A stretch of 64,000 nt of DNA from Thalassolituus maritimus (GCF_900156675.1 NZ_FTOH01000001.1:310001-374000), one strand, 5' to 3'; positions 8,903-17,991 are shown, numbered from the stretch's first letter. The notes: generated by a model not told the origin, from the letters alone. Numbers and translations are program-made.

Positions 8903-9892
8903 TTGGATAAGCCCCCATTCGGCGTTCTTATTGCCAACCTCGGCACCCCGGAAGCACCGACTGCAAAAGCCGTGCGTTCTTACCTCAGAGAGTTTCTCAG
9001 CGACCGACGTGTTGTCGATGTACCGCGTGTGCTGTGGTGGTTGATTCTTAATTTAGTCATTCTTGTTATCCGTCCACCGCGGGTAGCGAAAGCGTATGCC
9101 AAAGTTTGGGGCCCTGAAGGTTCACCCCTGATGACGATTTCGCGTGCGCAACAGCGTGCATTAGCAGCGGCCTTAAAAGAAGAGTACGGTCAGGACATTC
9201 CTGTGTCGTTGGCCATGACGTACGGTAAGCCCACCATGGAAGAGGCTGGCCGGGAACTGCGTAAGGCCGGTGCCGAGCGTCTGATTATATTGCCCTTGTA
9301 TCCGCAGAATTCCTCGTCGACCACGGCGGCGGTACATGATCGGTACTCCAATGCGATGGCGCCTTGTCCGCATGTGCCCGCTGCTCGCTGGATCACCGAC
9401 TACCACGTTCACCCGGGCTATATAGGTGCTCTGGCAAATTCCGTGCGTGAGTATTGGGCTGAGCACGGCGAGGGTGACCGACTCATGATGTCGTTTCACG
9501 GCATTCCGCAGCGATATGAAGATCGTGGTGATCCGTACCCAAGCCAGTGTCGGGCGACGGCTGCGGCACTTGCCAGCGAATTGGGTCTGAACGACGAACA
9601 ATGGATATGCAGCTTTCAGTCGCGCTTCGGTCGTGAAGAGTGGGTTAAGCCGTATACCGATCACACGTTAGAGGACTGGGGAAAGGCCGGCGTAGGGCGT
9701 GTCGATGTTATCAGCCCGGCGTTTGCGGCAGACTGTCTTGAGACACTTGAAGAACTGGATATGGAAAACCGCGAAACCTTTATCGAAGCTGGTGGCAAAG
9801 ACTATCACTATATTCCCTGCCTGAATGATCGTCCGGATCATATCGGTATGATGGTCTCTCTGGTCAAAGAAAATGCGGATGGCTGGTCCTGA
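8903..9892 (+). CDS. hemH: Ferrochelatase
   Basis: This enzyme inserts Fe2+ into protoporphyrin IX, the last step of heme synthesis. The frame is open from a TTG at 8816. I prefer TTG 8903, which has TGGAGA 6 bases upstream and gives the typical start MDKPPFGVLIANLGTPEAPT (329 residues). The signature FHGIPQRYEDRGDPY (with the metal-site histidine) and SPAFAADCLETLEELDME (with the conserved glutamates) are present. The protein ends soon after the conserved IPCLND motif, without an extra C-terminal domain. It is monocistronic. The upstream 87 bases probably hold promoter and leader rather than extra codons. Confidence 0.95.
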   Translation: MDKPPFGVLIANLGTPEAPTAKAVRSYLREFLSDRRVVDVPRVLWWLILNLVILVIRPPRVAKAYAKVWGPEGSPLMTISRAQQRALAAALKEEYGQDIPVSLAMTYGKPTMEEAGRELRKAGAERLIILPLYPQNSSSTTAAVHDRYSNAMAPCPHVPAARWITDYHVHPGYIGALANSVREYWAEHGEGDRLMMSFHGIPQRYEDRGDPYPSQCRATAAALASELGLNDEQWICSFQSRFGREEWVKPYTDHTLEDWGKAGVGRVDVISPAFAADCLETLEELDMENRETFIEAGGKDYHYIPCLNDRPDHIGMMVSLVKENADGWS

Positions 9893-9997
9893 ATTCTGTT
9901 CAGAGCTGTCTCTTTCGGTAAGCCGATCGTGTGTTTTGATCATGGTTGTCCTTGCTTCTTTATGCAAAGATGCGGCAAGCATAAAAGGTAAACAGCG

Positions 9998-10816
9998 ATG
10001 AGTGATCACAATAAAGTCTTAGTTGAAGTACAGGACCACATTGCCTGGGTGTACCTGAACCGCCCGGAAAAACTGAATGGTCTGGATCTGGATATGTTCC
10101 ATGGTCTGGTCGCAGCAGCGAAAAAAATACGCAAGGATCGTAGCGTTCGTGCGGTGATTCTTACGGCGAAAGGTGAGTCGTTTTCTGCAGGGCTCGACTT
10201 TAAGGCGGTGAGTAAGAATCCGTCGATGATCCCTAAACTGTTCCTGAAACTCCCCTGGACCAAAATGAATCTGGCGCAGCGCATTGCGCATATCTGGCGA
10301 GACCTGCCAGTGCCGGTTATCTGCGCGATTCATGGCAATTGCTTTGGCGGTGGAATGCAGATTGCGCTCGCCGCGGATTACCGCATTGCGACGCCGGACG
10401 CCAACCTCTGCATTATGGAAATGAAATGGGGCCTGATTCCTGATATGAGCGGCATGGTGACGCTATCGCGCCTGACCCGTGTCGATATCGCTCAGGAACT
10501 GACCATGACAGGCCGTCAGTTCAGCGCCGAAGAAGGCTTCAGTTACGGTCTGATTTCTAAGCTGGCGGATGACCCTCAGGCAGAAGCCCTGGCGCTGGCG
10601 CAGACCATTGCGACGAAATCTCCGGATGCAATTGCGGCGACTAAATATCTGTTTAAGAAAACCTGGAAAGCGGATACCTGGAAAGCACTGCGTTGGGAAC
10701 GCTGGGTTCAGACCCGTCTGTTGGGTCGCAAGAATCAGCAGATCGCAATGAAGAATGGTCTGGCGGGTAAGGGCGCAGAGCCGAAGCCATTCAGAGATCG
10801 CAGCAGCTTTAAGTAA
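9998..10816 (+). CDS. Crotonase-family enzyme, dienoyl-CoA-isomerase-like
   Basis: This 272-residue enoyl-CoA hydratase/isomerase superfamily protein carries the CoA and oxyanion motifs FSAGLDFK (about 63-70) and HGNCFGGGMQIALAADYRI (about 111-129). Active-site reading: the first hydratase glutamate is replaced by Gln at about 121. Glu at about 141 (MEMKWG) is kept, and an Asp at about 149 (IPDMSG) follows eight residues later. That Glu-x7-Asp spacing is that of delta3,5-delta2,4-dienoyl-CoA isomerase (ECH1). It therefore probably isomerises rather than hydrates, in oxidation of unsaturated fatty acids, though the third ECH1 acid is missing. It stands alone, convergent with the ABC transporter. 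No peroxisomal or export signal is seen. Confidence 0.82.
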   Translation: MSDHNKVLVEVQDHIAWVYLNRPEKLNGLDLDMFHGLVAAAKKIRKDRSVRAVILTAKGESFSAGLDFKAVSKNPSMIPKLFLKLPWTKMNLAQRIAHIWRDLPVPVICAIHGNCFGGGMQIALAADYRIATPDANLCIMEMKWGLIPDMSGMVTLSRLTRVDIAQELTMTGRQFSAEEGFSYGLISKLADDPQAEALALAQTIATKSPDAIAATKYLFKKTWKADTWKALRWERWVQTRLLGRKNQQIAMKNGLAGKGAEPKPFRDRSSFK

Positions 10817-10845
10817 GTCCTTCAGATAGATAGACAGAGTTGGTT

Positions 10846-10906
10846 CCCCGGAGCGGATCAGGTTCCTTCCTGAACGCCTCATCATCAGGCCATCGCGTCT
10901 CCGGGG
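10846..10906. other. Three-way-junction inverted repeat between convergent genes
   Basis: CCCCGGAG (10846-10853) and CTCCGGGG (10899-10906) form a perfect 8-bp outer stem. Inside it lie two further hairpins: TCAGG/CCTGA (10858-10862 with 10869-10873) and GCCT/AGGC (10876-10879 with 10887-10890). The whole folds into a compact 61-nt cloverleaf-like element on either strand. It sits between the convergent crotonase and ABC exporter genes and may act as a bidirectional terminator, although no clean T-run follows. Confidence 0.5.
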
Positions 10907-10958
10907 CTGCGTTATAAAACCTTATTTTTGTTAAGGGATTATTACGCTGCTTTTTATC

Positions 10959-12800
10959 TTAATCTTCGCCTAAGAACCCACCGGTCTGGTGGGCCCACAG
11001 TTGCGCATAGATGCCGCCCTGAGCGAGCAGTTCTTCATGGGTTCCCTGTTCGACGATTTTGCCGTCATCCAGTACGATCAGCCGGTCCATTGCCGCGATG
11101 GTCGAAAGCCGATGCGCAATGGCGATTACAGTTTTATTTTCCATCAGGCGGTAAAGACTTTGCTGAATAGCCGCCTCTACTTCTGAATCGAGTGCTGATG
11201 TTGCTTCGTCCAGAATCAGAATCGGCGCGTCTTTTAATAGCACCCGGGCGATAGCGATGCGCTGGCGCTGACCGCCGGAGAGTTTTACCCCGCGTTCGCC
11301 GACCTGAGCATCATAGCCGAGGTTACCTTCCGGATCGTGTAGATCACGGATGAAGGCATCCGCTTCAGCTTTGCGCGCAGCGTCGAGGACTTCCTCATCA
11401 CTGGCATCGGGCCGACCGTAGAGAATGTTGTCGCGTACGCTCCGGTGCAGCAGGGAAGTATCCTGCGTTACCATGCCAATTTTTGACCGTAGACTCTCCT
11501 GCGACACCTGACTGATGTCCTGTCCGTCGATCTTAATCTGTCCACTGTCAATGTCGTAGAAGCGTAGAAGCAGATTAACGAGTGTGGATTTACCGGCACC
11601 CGAGCGTCCAACCAGTCCGATCTTTTCACCTGGTTTGATGGTCAGGTTCAGAGCTTCAAATACTGGGTAGCTCTTGTCGTCAGCGCCTTCGTATGAAAAG
11701 TGCACATCATCCAGAGCGATCTCCCCATGTGTCGCCTTTAGTTTTGGCGCATTCACGGGATCTGTAATGGTCTGTGGTTTCGCCAGCGTGTTCATACCGT
11801 CAGCCACTGTGCCCAGATTTTCAAAGAGTGAACTGATCTCCCACATGATCCATTGCGCCATACCATTTACGCGCAGGGCCAGACTGACTGCAATCGCAAT
11901 AGCGCCTACGGTGATGGCGCTGTCCATCCACAGCCAGATAGACAGGGCTGCGACGGTAAAGGCCAGCAGGTAGTTGATCATATTCACTGAAAAGTTCAGA
12001 CCGGTGGCCAGGCGCATCTGGTGATATACCGTACCCAGGAAGCCATCCATGCTGTCGCGGGCGTAAGACGTCTCCCGCTCTGTGTGCGAGAACAGTTTTA
12101 CCGTTTGGATATTGGTATAGCTATCGACAACACGCCCTGTCATAACACTTCGGGCATCCGCCTGCTCGGTCGCAATTTTCTTCATGCGCGGCACAAAATA
12201 AAACTGAATGCCTATGTAGGCAGCCAGCCAGACGACCATCGGCAGCATCAGTCGCCAGTCAGCTGTGCCTATCATCACCAGAGCCGAAATAAAGTAGACG
12301 AGGATATAGACCAGCACATCCAGCAACTTCATCACAGTTTCCCGGACCCCAAGTGCCGTCTGCATCACCTTAGTAGCCAGGCGGCCCGCGAAGTCGTTCT
12401 CGTAGAAGTTCAGGCTTTGCTTGAGTAGATAGCGGTGCGCCTGCCAGCGTATGCGCATCGGATAATTGCCCAGCAATGACTGATACGTGATCAGTGCATG
12501 CAGTAATACGACGACGGGCATAGCGACCAGTACCACCAGGCTCATGAGCAGCAGTTTGGTGCCTTCGCTGGCAAATAAAGTGTCTGGGCTTTGCGTGGAT
12601 AGCCAGTCAACCAGGTCTCCCATAAAGCTGAACAGGGTGACTTCAAGTATGGCGAGCATGGCGGTCAGACACGACATGGCCAGCAATGAGCCTTCCAGTC
12701 CTCGGGTGTAATGGCGGCAGAATGCATAGAGTCCCTGAGGAGGTTGCTCCGGATGTTCGGGAGGAAAGGGATTGATGCGTTTTTCAAAAAAGCTGAGCAT
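10959..12800 (-). CDS. ABC transporter, fused permease and ATPase (MsbA-like exporter)
   Basis: This 613-residue half-transporter has an N-terminal type IV exporter transmembrane domain (about 20-330, six hydrophobic segments) and a C-terminal nucleotide-binding domain. The NBD shows Walker A GRSGAGKST (near 400), Q-loop MVTQDTSLL, signature LSGGQRQRIAIARVLL, Walker B ILILDEATSALD and H-loop AHRLS, all intact. It should form a homodimer in the inner membrane. The substrate is unknown; lipid or drug export are the usual roles. It is alone on its strand. It diverges from ornithine decarboxylase across 246 bases that hold both promoters, and converges on the crotonase gene. Confidence 0.92.
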   Translation of the reverse strand: MLSFFEKRINPFPPEHPEQPPQGLYAFCRHYTRGLEGSLLAMSCLTAMLAILEVTLFSFMGDLVDWLSTQSPDTLFASEGTKLLLMSLVVLVAMPVVVLLHALITYQSLLGNYPMRIRWQAHRYLLKQSLNFYENDFAGRLATKVMQTALGVRETVMKLLDVLVYILVYFISALVMIGTADWRLMLPMVVWLAAYIGIQFYFVPRMKKIATEQADARSVMTGRVVDSYTNIQTVKLFSHTERETSYARDSMDGFLGTVYHQMRLATGLNFSVNMINYLLAFTVAALSIWLWMDSAITVGAIAIAVSLALRVNGMAQWIMWEISSLFENLGTVADGMNTLAKPQTITDPVNAPKLKATHGEIALDDVHFSYEGADDKSYPVFEALNLTIKPGEKIGLVGRSGAGKSTLVNLLLRFYDIDSGQIKIDGQDISQVSQESLRSKIGMVTQDTSLLHRSVRDNILYGRPDASDEEVLDAARKAEADAFIRDLHDPEGNLGYDAQVGERGVKLSGGQRQRIAIARVLLKDAPILILDEATSALDSEVEAAIQQSLYRLMENKTVIAIAHRLSTIAAMDRLIVLDDGKIVEQGTHEELLAQGGIYAQLWAHQTGGFLGED

Positions 12801-13046
12801 AGATGTCCAGAGCCGGAGTGGAAGAGTAGTGCGAAACAGGAACCTTAACGGTTTCTGGGAGTCATTTTAACCTGAATTGTGCTTGCAGGCTCTGGCAGAG
12901 TCTGTTGCACTGGAACGGACAATCCGCCCTACGTGATTTTCTCATCGTAAGGGTAAGAAAATTTCACTGTACTGTTATTATAAATCCTCTATCTTTGCGC
13001 GACTTCAAACGCACAGCAGTCTGACCCTAAGGAGGTAGCGAGCCTG

Positions 13047-14210
13047 ATGTTGACCCAACCGGAAGCCTATTACGACGCCGATACTTTTGCCCGCATCAAA
13101 GCGGCCGCTGATCAGCAGGAAACGCCTGTACTGATTGTGGATACCAAAACCTTCGGCGAGCAACTGGATCACCTGATGGCTTGCTTTCCCTACGCGAACA
13201 CTTACTACGCGGTGAAAGCGAATCCTGAGGTGGCGGTACTTGAGATTCTTCGTGACCGTGGCTGTAACTTTGACATTGCCAGCCGTTACGAACTCGATAA
13301 GGTTCTGTCGCTGGGTGTGGGTGGTGACCGTGTCAGTTTTGGTAACACCATCAAGAAGATAAAAGACATTCGCTATGCCTATGAGAAGGGAGTGCGTCTG
13401 TTTGCTTCGGACTCCGAAGCCGATCTGCGCAATATTGCAGAAGCTGCTCCGGGGTCGAAAGTGTTTGTGCGCATTCTGACCGAAGGCTCTCAGACCGCAG
13501 ACTGGCCACTGTCGCGTAAGTTTGGCTGCCATGTAGATATGGCCATTGAGCTTTGCATTATGGCACGTGACCTGGGGCTGAAACCGTATGGTATTTCGTT
13601 CCATGTTGGCTCTCAGCAACGCGACATTGGCGCCTGGGACTCTGCGATCGCTAAAGTGAAGTGGATCTTCGAGCGCCTGAAGGAAGAAGAGAACATTGAG
13701 ATGAAAATGGTCAACCTTGGGGGCGGGTTCCCGGCGAACTACATCAGCCGCACCAACCCTCTGGAGACCTACGCAGAAGAGATTACCCGATTCCTGAAAG
13801 AGGATTTCGGCGACGAGCTGCCTGACGTTATTCTCGAGCCGGGTCGATCACTGGCTGCGAACGCAGGCATTCTGGTCAGCGAAGTGGTGCTGGTCAGCCG
13901 TAAGAACCGTACCGGTCTGGACCGCTGGGTTTATACCGATATCGGCAAATTTGGTGGCTTCGTTGAAACGATGGACGAGGCGATTAAGTATCCGCTTTAT
14001 GTGGAAAAAGACGGTGACACTGAAGAGGTGATTATTGCAGGTCCGACCTGTGATTCGGCTGACATCCTGTACGAACAGTACAAGTATGAACTGCCACTCT
14101 CTCTCGAAGCCGGTGATCGTATGTACTGGTTCTCCACCGGCGCGTACACCACCACCTACAGTGCGATTGAATTTAACGGTTTCCCTCCGTTAAAAACGAT
14201 CTGCATCTGA
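13047..14210 (+). CDS. speC: Ornithine decarboxylase (alanine-racemase fold)
   Basis: This 387-residue group IV, fold-type III PLP decarboxylase makes putrescine from ornithine. The PLP lysine is in YYAVKANP at about K57. The glycine-rich phosphate site is MVNLGGGFPANY, EPGRSLAANAG binds phosphate, and the catalytic cysteine is in GPTCDSADILYE at about C335. Length and sequence match the Pseudomonas-type SpeC, not the large inducible E. coli enzyme. The ATG has a strong TAAGGAGGT ribosome-binding site 11 bases upstream. A strong terminator follows, so it is monocistronic. Some relatives act on both lysine and ornithine, so specificity is inferred. Confidence 0.9.
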   Translation: MLTQPEAYYDADTFARIKAAADQQETPVLIVDTKTFGEQLDHLMACFPYANTYYAVKANPEVAVLEILRDRGCNFDIASRYELDKVLSLGVGGDRVSFGNTIKKIKDIRYAYEKGVRLFASDSEADLRNIAEAAPGSKVFVRILTEGSQTADWPLSRKFGCHVDMAIELCIMARDLGLKPYGISFHVGSQQRDIGAWDSAIAKVKWIFERLKEEENIEMKMVNLGGGFPANYISRTNPLETYAEEITRFLKEDFGDELPDVILEPGRSLAANAGILVSEVVLVSRKNRTGLDRWVYTDIGKFGGFVETMDEAIKYPLYVEKDGDTEEVIIAGPTCDSADILYEQYKYELPLSLEAGDRMYWFSTGAYTTTYSAIEFNGFPPLKTICI

Positions 14211-14230
14211 TCTCTCCTGTAAAAAAAGAA

Positions 14231-14258
14231 GCCAGGCGTTGACCGCCTGGCTTTTTTT
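14231..14258. terminator. Terminator after speC
   Basis: GCCAGGCG and CGCCTGGC form an 8-bp stem with loop TTGAC, followed by seven T. A run of A before the stem means it could also work for the minus strand. Confidence 0.92.
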
Positions 14259-14391
14259 ATCACTCCGCTGACCCATATTCCGTTGTACTTCAGGGATTCG
14301 CAGAGAGTTGATCTTCGTTGACTGCGCTCCGCAGCACAGCCGGCTTATTTCCAGTCAATCTCAGTTACCGCGGCGACACGCAAAATAAACC

Positions 14392-14484
14392 GCCCTGAAA
14401 ACATATCAGTTACGTGACGGTAGGTAGATTTCAGGGCTCGATTTTGCTCTGACGGTCGCGCGGCGCCTTTATTGTCTGGCGCCG
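14392..14484. other. Two inverted repeats in a gene-free gap (14259-14557)
   Basis: About 300 bases here carry no supported gene. Two stem-loops stand out. GCCCTGAAA (14392-14400) pairs with TTTCAGGGC (14429-14437) across 28 bases. CGGCGCC (14461-14467) pairs with GGCGCCG (14478-14484) across 10 bases. They lie downstream of the minus-strand methyltransferase and may be its 3' end signals. Neither has a convincing T-run on the minus strand. Confidence 0.4.
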
Positions 14485-14557
14485 CCTGGATGTCTGCTGA
14501 GCCCAGCAAACGAAGCTCTTATGCAGAAACGGATATGAGAGTCAGCTGGGCTATAAA

Positions 14558-15868
14558 TCAGTTTTGACGACTCATTACAGCAACAAACATGGTATCGGAA
14601 TCGACATCCGGTGCACCGAGCAGTCGCGAACTTTCCAGAGCGAAGTCAGCGTGATTTTTCAGAAAGGCTTCGATCGCCTCCTCGTTTTCTTCGGTCAGCC
14701 AACTGCACGTCGCATAAATCAGCTTACCGCCATGTCGAACGGCCTCACTCGCACTGTCCAATAGCTGTTGCTGTAAGCCAGTCAATTCCTTGAGGTAGGC
14801 TTCGCTCAGACGATTGCGCGCATCCGGGTTACGGCGCCAGGTACCGGTTGCCGTACAGGGCGCATCAATCAGGACTTTATCGAAGCCCTTCTGGCGGGCA
14901 ATTTCTTTGGGCAGGCGTAACGGCGCTTCGCCATCCCAGACAAAGGTACGGATATTGGCAATGCCAGCGCGCTTCGCGCGTTTCTTCAGTTCAGTGAGTT
15001 TAAATTCTTTCAGGTCGGTTGCGACCACGGCGCCTTTACCACTCATGCCGTCGGCGATAGCCAGAGTCTTTCCACCGGCGCCTGCGCAAGCATCCCAGAT
15101 CTTCTCGCCGGCTTGTGCATCAACGGCGGCAGCGATCTGTTGACTGGCAAAGTCCTGCACTTCAACACGACCTTCTTTATAAGCATCGGTCTGTTGCACA
15201 CCGAAACCGCCGGTGGCACACAGCCCGTGTTTGTTGAGGTTAACTTCTACGCCTGCTGCTTTGAGTTCATCGCGTAGGGTTTTCGCATCCTGCTCAGCTG
15301 CCGGGCGCAACCAGAGTGGTGGGCGGCTCTGCTGCATGCGCATGAATTCCTGGCGCTGTTTGTCATTCCAGCCAGCCAGTTCTGCGCGGCGCTCTATTGC
15401 ATCGGCGAGTGAGGCGTCGATACCAAACCAGATGTAGGCCAGAGGTGAGTCCGGATTCTTACGAACCCAGGCTGCGGTATCGTCGACGGTGGTCTTGCGA
15501 CTGCCGGCTTGCCAATCTTTTGGGATGTACCATTGCGAGTAGCTGCGGCGCTGAATCCAGAACCAGAAGTTATTGCGACTGAGACTCTCGGCCTGCTCAG
15601 GGTTCCATTGTTCAGTCCATGCATGCCAGTCCTGATCCAGACCTCTCTCATGGATTAACTCGAGGGCGCAGGCGAGTTGCCGGAAACGCAGTGCATGCTG
15701 CATGGCACTGCCGAGTTCCAGAGGCATGGTTTCGCGGAAGCGCTTACGCCAGCTGGCTGCTTCATGCTTGAGCCAGCGATCAAAGTGCGCGTTAGCGGGT
15801 TGGCTTAACCATTTCAGCCAGAGCGTATGAAGCTGGTTGTAGTTGATCAGTAAGGGCTTGTCGATCAT
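14558..15868 (-). CDS. RsmB/NOP-family RNA m5C methyltransferase
   Basis: This 436-residue SAM-dependent RNA cytosine-C5 methyltransferase carries the SAM motif WDACAGAGGKTLAIAD (around 258-273), the conserved DAPCTATGTWRRNPDAR (motif IV) and the YATCSWLTEENE motif VI. Those two motifs contain the paired cysteines used in catalysis and product release. The N-terminal 170 residues are tryptophan-rich and differ from the NusB-like domain of E. coli RsmB, so the exact rRNA target should not be assumed to be C967. It is a single gene on the minus strand with ATG at 15868. Confidence 0.87.
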   Translation of the reverse strand: MIDKPLLINYNQLHTLWLKWLSQPANAHFDRWLKHEAASWRKRFRETMPLELGSAMQHALRFRQLACALELIHERGLDQDWHAWTEQWNPEQAESLSRNNFWFWIQRRSYSQWYIPKDWQAGSRKTTVDDTAAWVRKNPDSPLAYIWFGIDASLADAIERRAELAGWNDKQRQEFMRMQQSRPPLWLRPAAEQDAKTLRDELKAAGVEVNLNKHGLCATGGFGVQQTDAYKEGRVEVQDFASQQIAAAVDAQAGEKIWDACAGAGGKTLAIADGMSGKGAVVATDLKEFKLTELKKRAKRAGIANIRTFVWDGEAPLRLPKEIARQKGFDKVLIDAPCTATGTWRRNPDARNRLSEAYLKELTGLQQQLLDSASEAVRHGGKLIYATCSWLTEENEEAIEAFLKNHADFALESSRLLGAPDVDSDTMFVAVMSRQN

Positions 15869-15916
15869 AGGTGTCTCCGGCCGGTGAGAATGGCGGCGCA
15901 GTATACCCGAAAGTGA

Positions 15917-16942
15917 TCAGCCCGTACTGCCTTGTCTGTATTGGCTCGGGCTGGCGCCGGACCAGTTTTTAAATGCTTTGGCGAAGTTACTTGCGTCGCT
16001 GTAGCCTAGCTGGTCTGCAATCTGATCCACCGACAGCGTAGTATCCTTCAGCAGGCGTTGTGCTTTGCTATAGCGCAGCTCGTCTTTGATCTGCTGAAAA
16101 CTGCGTTCTTCGGCTTTGAGTTTGCGGTTCAGGGTCGCGGCCGACATAAACAGCATATTCGCGACATCCTCCACGGTTGGCATCTCTGCCAGGTGATCGT
16201 TAAGTATCTCTCTGACTTTACCCGCCATGGTATTGGTCTCGGTCACCTGTGTCATCGCCTGGGTCAGTTCCTGCTGGGCAAGATCGGCCAGTTTAGGATC
16301 AAAGAAGGGAAGCATGCCGTCGAGTGCCTTGCGGGGCCAGGTCAGGCAGTTAATAGGGGCACCAGTGTATACAGCGCAATTGGGTAAGATATCCTGGGTG
16401 GATAGGTCACCACGGCAGGCAATCTGAATCATGCTGCGGGCGTTACGCGACTCTGCAGGTACAAGAGTACGGCAGATGGTCTCGACGCTGGCCAGAAAAG
16501 CCAGAACCATGAAAAGTCCGGCCCGGCTGTCAGGAATGCGTGTGGTGATGTAAAGGTGACGGCTGCTTTTATCCGTCTCGCGGCGCAGCTCAAATAGTTG
16601 CACCCGAGTTTCGATAAACTGTTCAACTTTGCCCGCGGCATCTTCCATGGTCGCACTGTATTGGGCAGCGTAGCCAAGAGCGCCATGCTTGGATAGGGTC
16701 ATACGCTTGCCGAATTCCAACGCAGCGGACAGGTCAACGTGTTCGAGGAAGTTGTCGATCAGTAGCAAAGCGGACTCATGTCCGATCTGCACGCTGGGCA
16801 TGAACATCAGGTTTTCAGGTAGTCCGGTGCCCTCAAGCAGCGCAGACATAGGAATGCCGCGTTCGAAGGCCATTTCGCCAAGCAGTATTAGGTAATCAGA
16901 CGAGAGTCTGTGCTCACCCGATCCGATGGTTTTAGTCGTCAT
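15917..16942 (-). CDS. AraC-family transcriptional regulator
   Basis: This regulator has an N-terminal arabinose-binding-like sensing domain (about 15-190). Its C-terminal double helix-turn-helix (about 235-335) includes SAATLNRKLKAEERSFQQIK and LSVDQIADQLGYSDASNFAKAF, the second being the classic AraC signature. I use ATG 16942 (341 residues); an upstream ATG at 16987 adds 15 residues and has GGGG just before it, so it remains possible. The gene diverges from the Metal_hydrol gene at 17101, and regulators of this type often control the divergent neighbour. The effector is unknown; relatives respond to amino acids or fatty compounds. Confidence 0.88.
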   Translation of the reverse strand: MTTKTIGSGEHRLSSDYLILLGEMAFERGIPMSALLEGTGLPENLMFMPSVQIGHESALLLIDNFLEHVDLSAALEFGKRMTLSKHGALGYAAQYSATMEDAAGKVEQFIETRVQLFELRRETDKSSRHLYITTRIPDSRAGLFMVLAFLASVETICRTLVPAESRNARSMIQIACRGDLSTQDILPNCAVYTGAPINCLTWPRKALDGMLPFFDPKLADLAQQELTQAMTQVTETNTMAGKVREILNDHLAEMPTVEDVANMLFMSAATLNRKLKAEERSFQQIKDELRYSKAQRLLKDTTLSVDQIADQLGYSDASNFAKAFKNWSGASPSQYRQGSTG

Positions 16943-17100
16943 AAATACCAGATGCCAGTTTTGAACCACAGGGTGAAAGCATAGCACCCCAAAATATTCG
17001 GATCAGTATGTCATAGTGATTACATGTCAGGTATGTGAATTCTGGCCAACGATACATAAATTAACAATTCGTGGACAGGCTTCTCTAAGAGGGGAATCGT

Positions 17101-17943
17101 ATGACTAATATTAAAAATAAATCTGCGCAGGTTGAGATTAAACCGCGTCGCATGGCATTCGATACCGAATCGCCAATGAACAAATACGCATTTAAAAACA
17201 ACTCGCTTATCAGTACATTTTTTTATGCTCTTTCGGCGCTTTTCCCAGATGGTGAACGTTTCTTTATTCACTCTGTACGCAATTACCGCGACGACATCAA
17301 AGACGAGACTCTGAAAGAGCAGATTCGTGGTTTTATTGGTCAGGAAGCTCACCATGGGGTGTCGCATGAAGCGCTAAACCAGGCGATTACTGATATGGGG
17401 TTTCCGATGGATCGTATCGTCGGTCGTTTGCACAAGCGCGTTGATTTTCTGAAGAAATTCAGCCGCGAACGCCAGCTCGCCCTCACCGTTGCTATGGAGC
17501 ACTTCACCGCTTCGCTGGCTGAGTTCCTGCTCAAGAATCCCGAGATACTTGAAGATGCAGATCCAACGGTTCGTAAAATGCTGCTTTGGCATGCCGTGGA
17601 AGAGATTGAACACAAAGCCGTCGCATTTGATGTGTACCGTGAACACGTGAATGACGAGTTTATGCGCAAGCGGGTGATGGTGATTTCTATGATCAGTCTG
17701 TTTTCTCGTTTGGCTATGTATCAGGTCTGGCTACTGCGTTCTCAGCGTCACTTTCCAAGCTGGAGAGAGTGGAAAGAAGCCGCAGTATTTTTCTGGGGTA
17801 AGAAGGGCGTCCTTCGCGATAACATGAAAGGATTAGCGAAGTTCTTCAAAACCGGTTTCCATCCATGGGATATTGATCAGAACTACCTGATTGAGAACTG
17901 GGAAGAGAGATACCCCGATATTGCTGCACTGCAGGTCAATTAA
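17101..17943 (+). CDS. Metal_hydrol (PF10118-type) ferritin-like protein
   Basis: This 280-residue protein belongs to the family annotated as predicted metal-dependent hydrolase. Metal-ligand-like motifs are spread along a helical bundle: FIGQEAHHGVSHEALN (about 80-95), AMEHFTASLAEF (about 136-147) and WHAVEEIEHKAVAFDVY (about 163-179). The repeated E...ExxH pattern resembles a ferritin-like di-iron site, suggesting an oxygenase or hydrolase. No biochemical role is established that I can name. It starts at an ATG with a GAGGGGAAT ribosome-binding site and has its own terminator. It lies divergent to an AraC regulator, its probable controller. Confidence 0.8.
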   Translation: MTNIKNKSAQVEIKPRRMAFDTESPMNKYAFKNNSLISTFFYALSALFPDGERFFIHSVRNYRDDIKDETLKEQIRGFIGQEAHHGVSHEALNQAITDMGFPMDRIVGRLHKRVDFLKKFSRERQLALTVAMEHFTASLAEFLLKNPEILEDADPTVRKMLLWHAVEEIEHKAVAFDVYREHVNDEFMRKRVMVISMISLFSRLAMYQVWLLRSQRHFPSWREWKEAAVFFWGKKGVLRDNMKGLAKFFKTGFHPWDIDQNYLIENWEERYPDIAALQVN

Positions 17944-17967
17944 TCTTTAGAGCGATATTGTTTGACG

Positions 17968-17991
17968 ACGCCCGGCATTGCCGGGCGTTTT
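17968..17991 (+). terminator. Terminator after the Metal_hydrol gene
   Basis: ACGCCCGGC and GCCGGGCGT form a perfect 9-bp stem with an ATT loop, followed by TTTTC. Flanking GACGA and TCGTC could lengthen it. Confidence 0.88.

Noticed and set aside
10846-10906. Hammerhead-type ribozyme on the minus strand (CTGATGA motif present)
   Set aside because: The required GAAA after stem II and the cleavage-site helix arrangement are not found; only the CTGATGA string matches.
13005-13619. 204-residue minus-strand ORF opposite ornithine decarboxylase
   Set aside because: It lies entirely within the well-supported speC gene, has no ribosome-binding site and no recognisable protein features.
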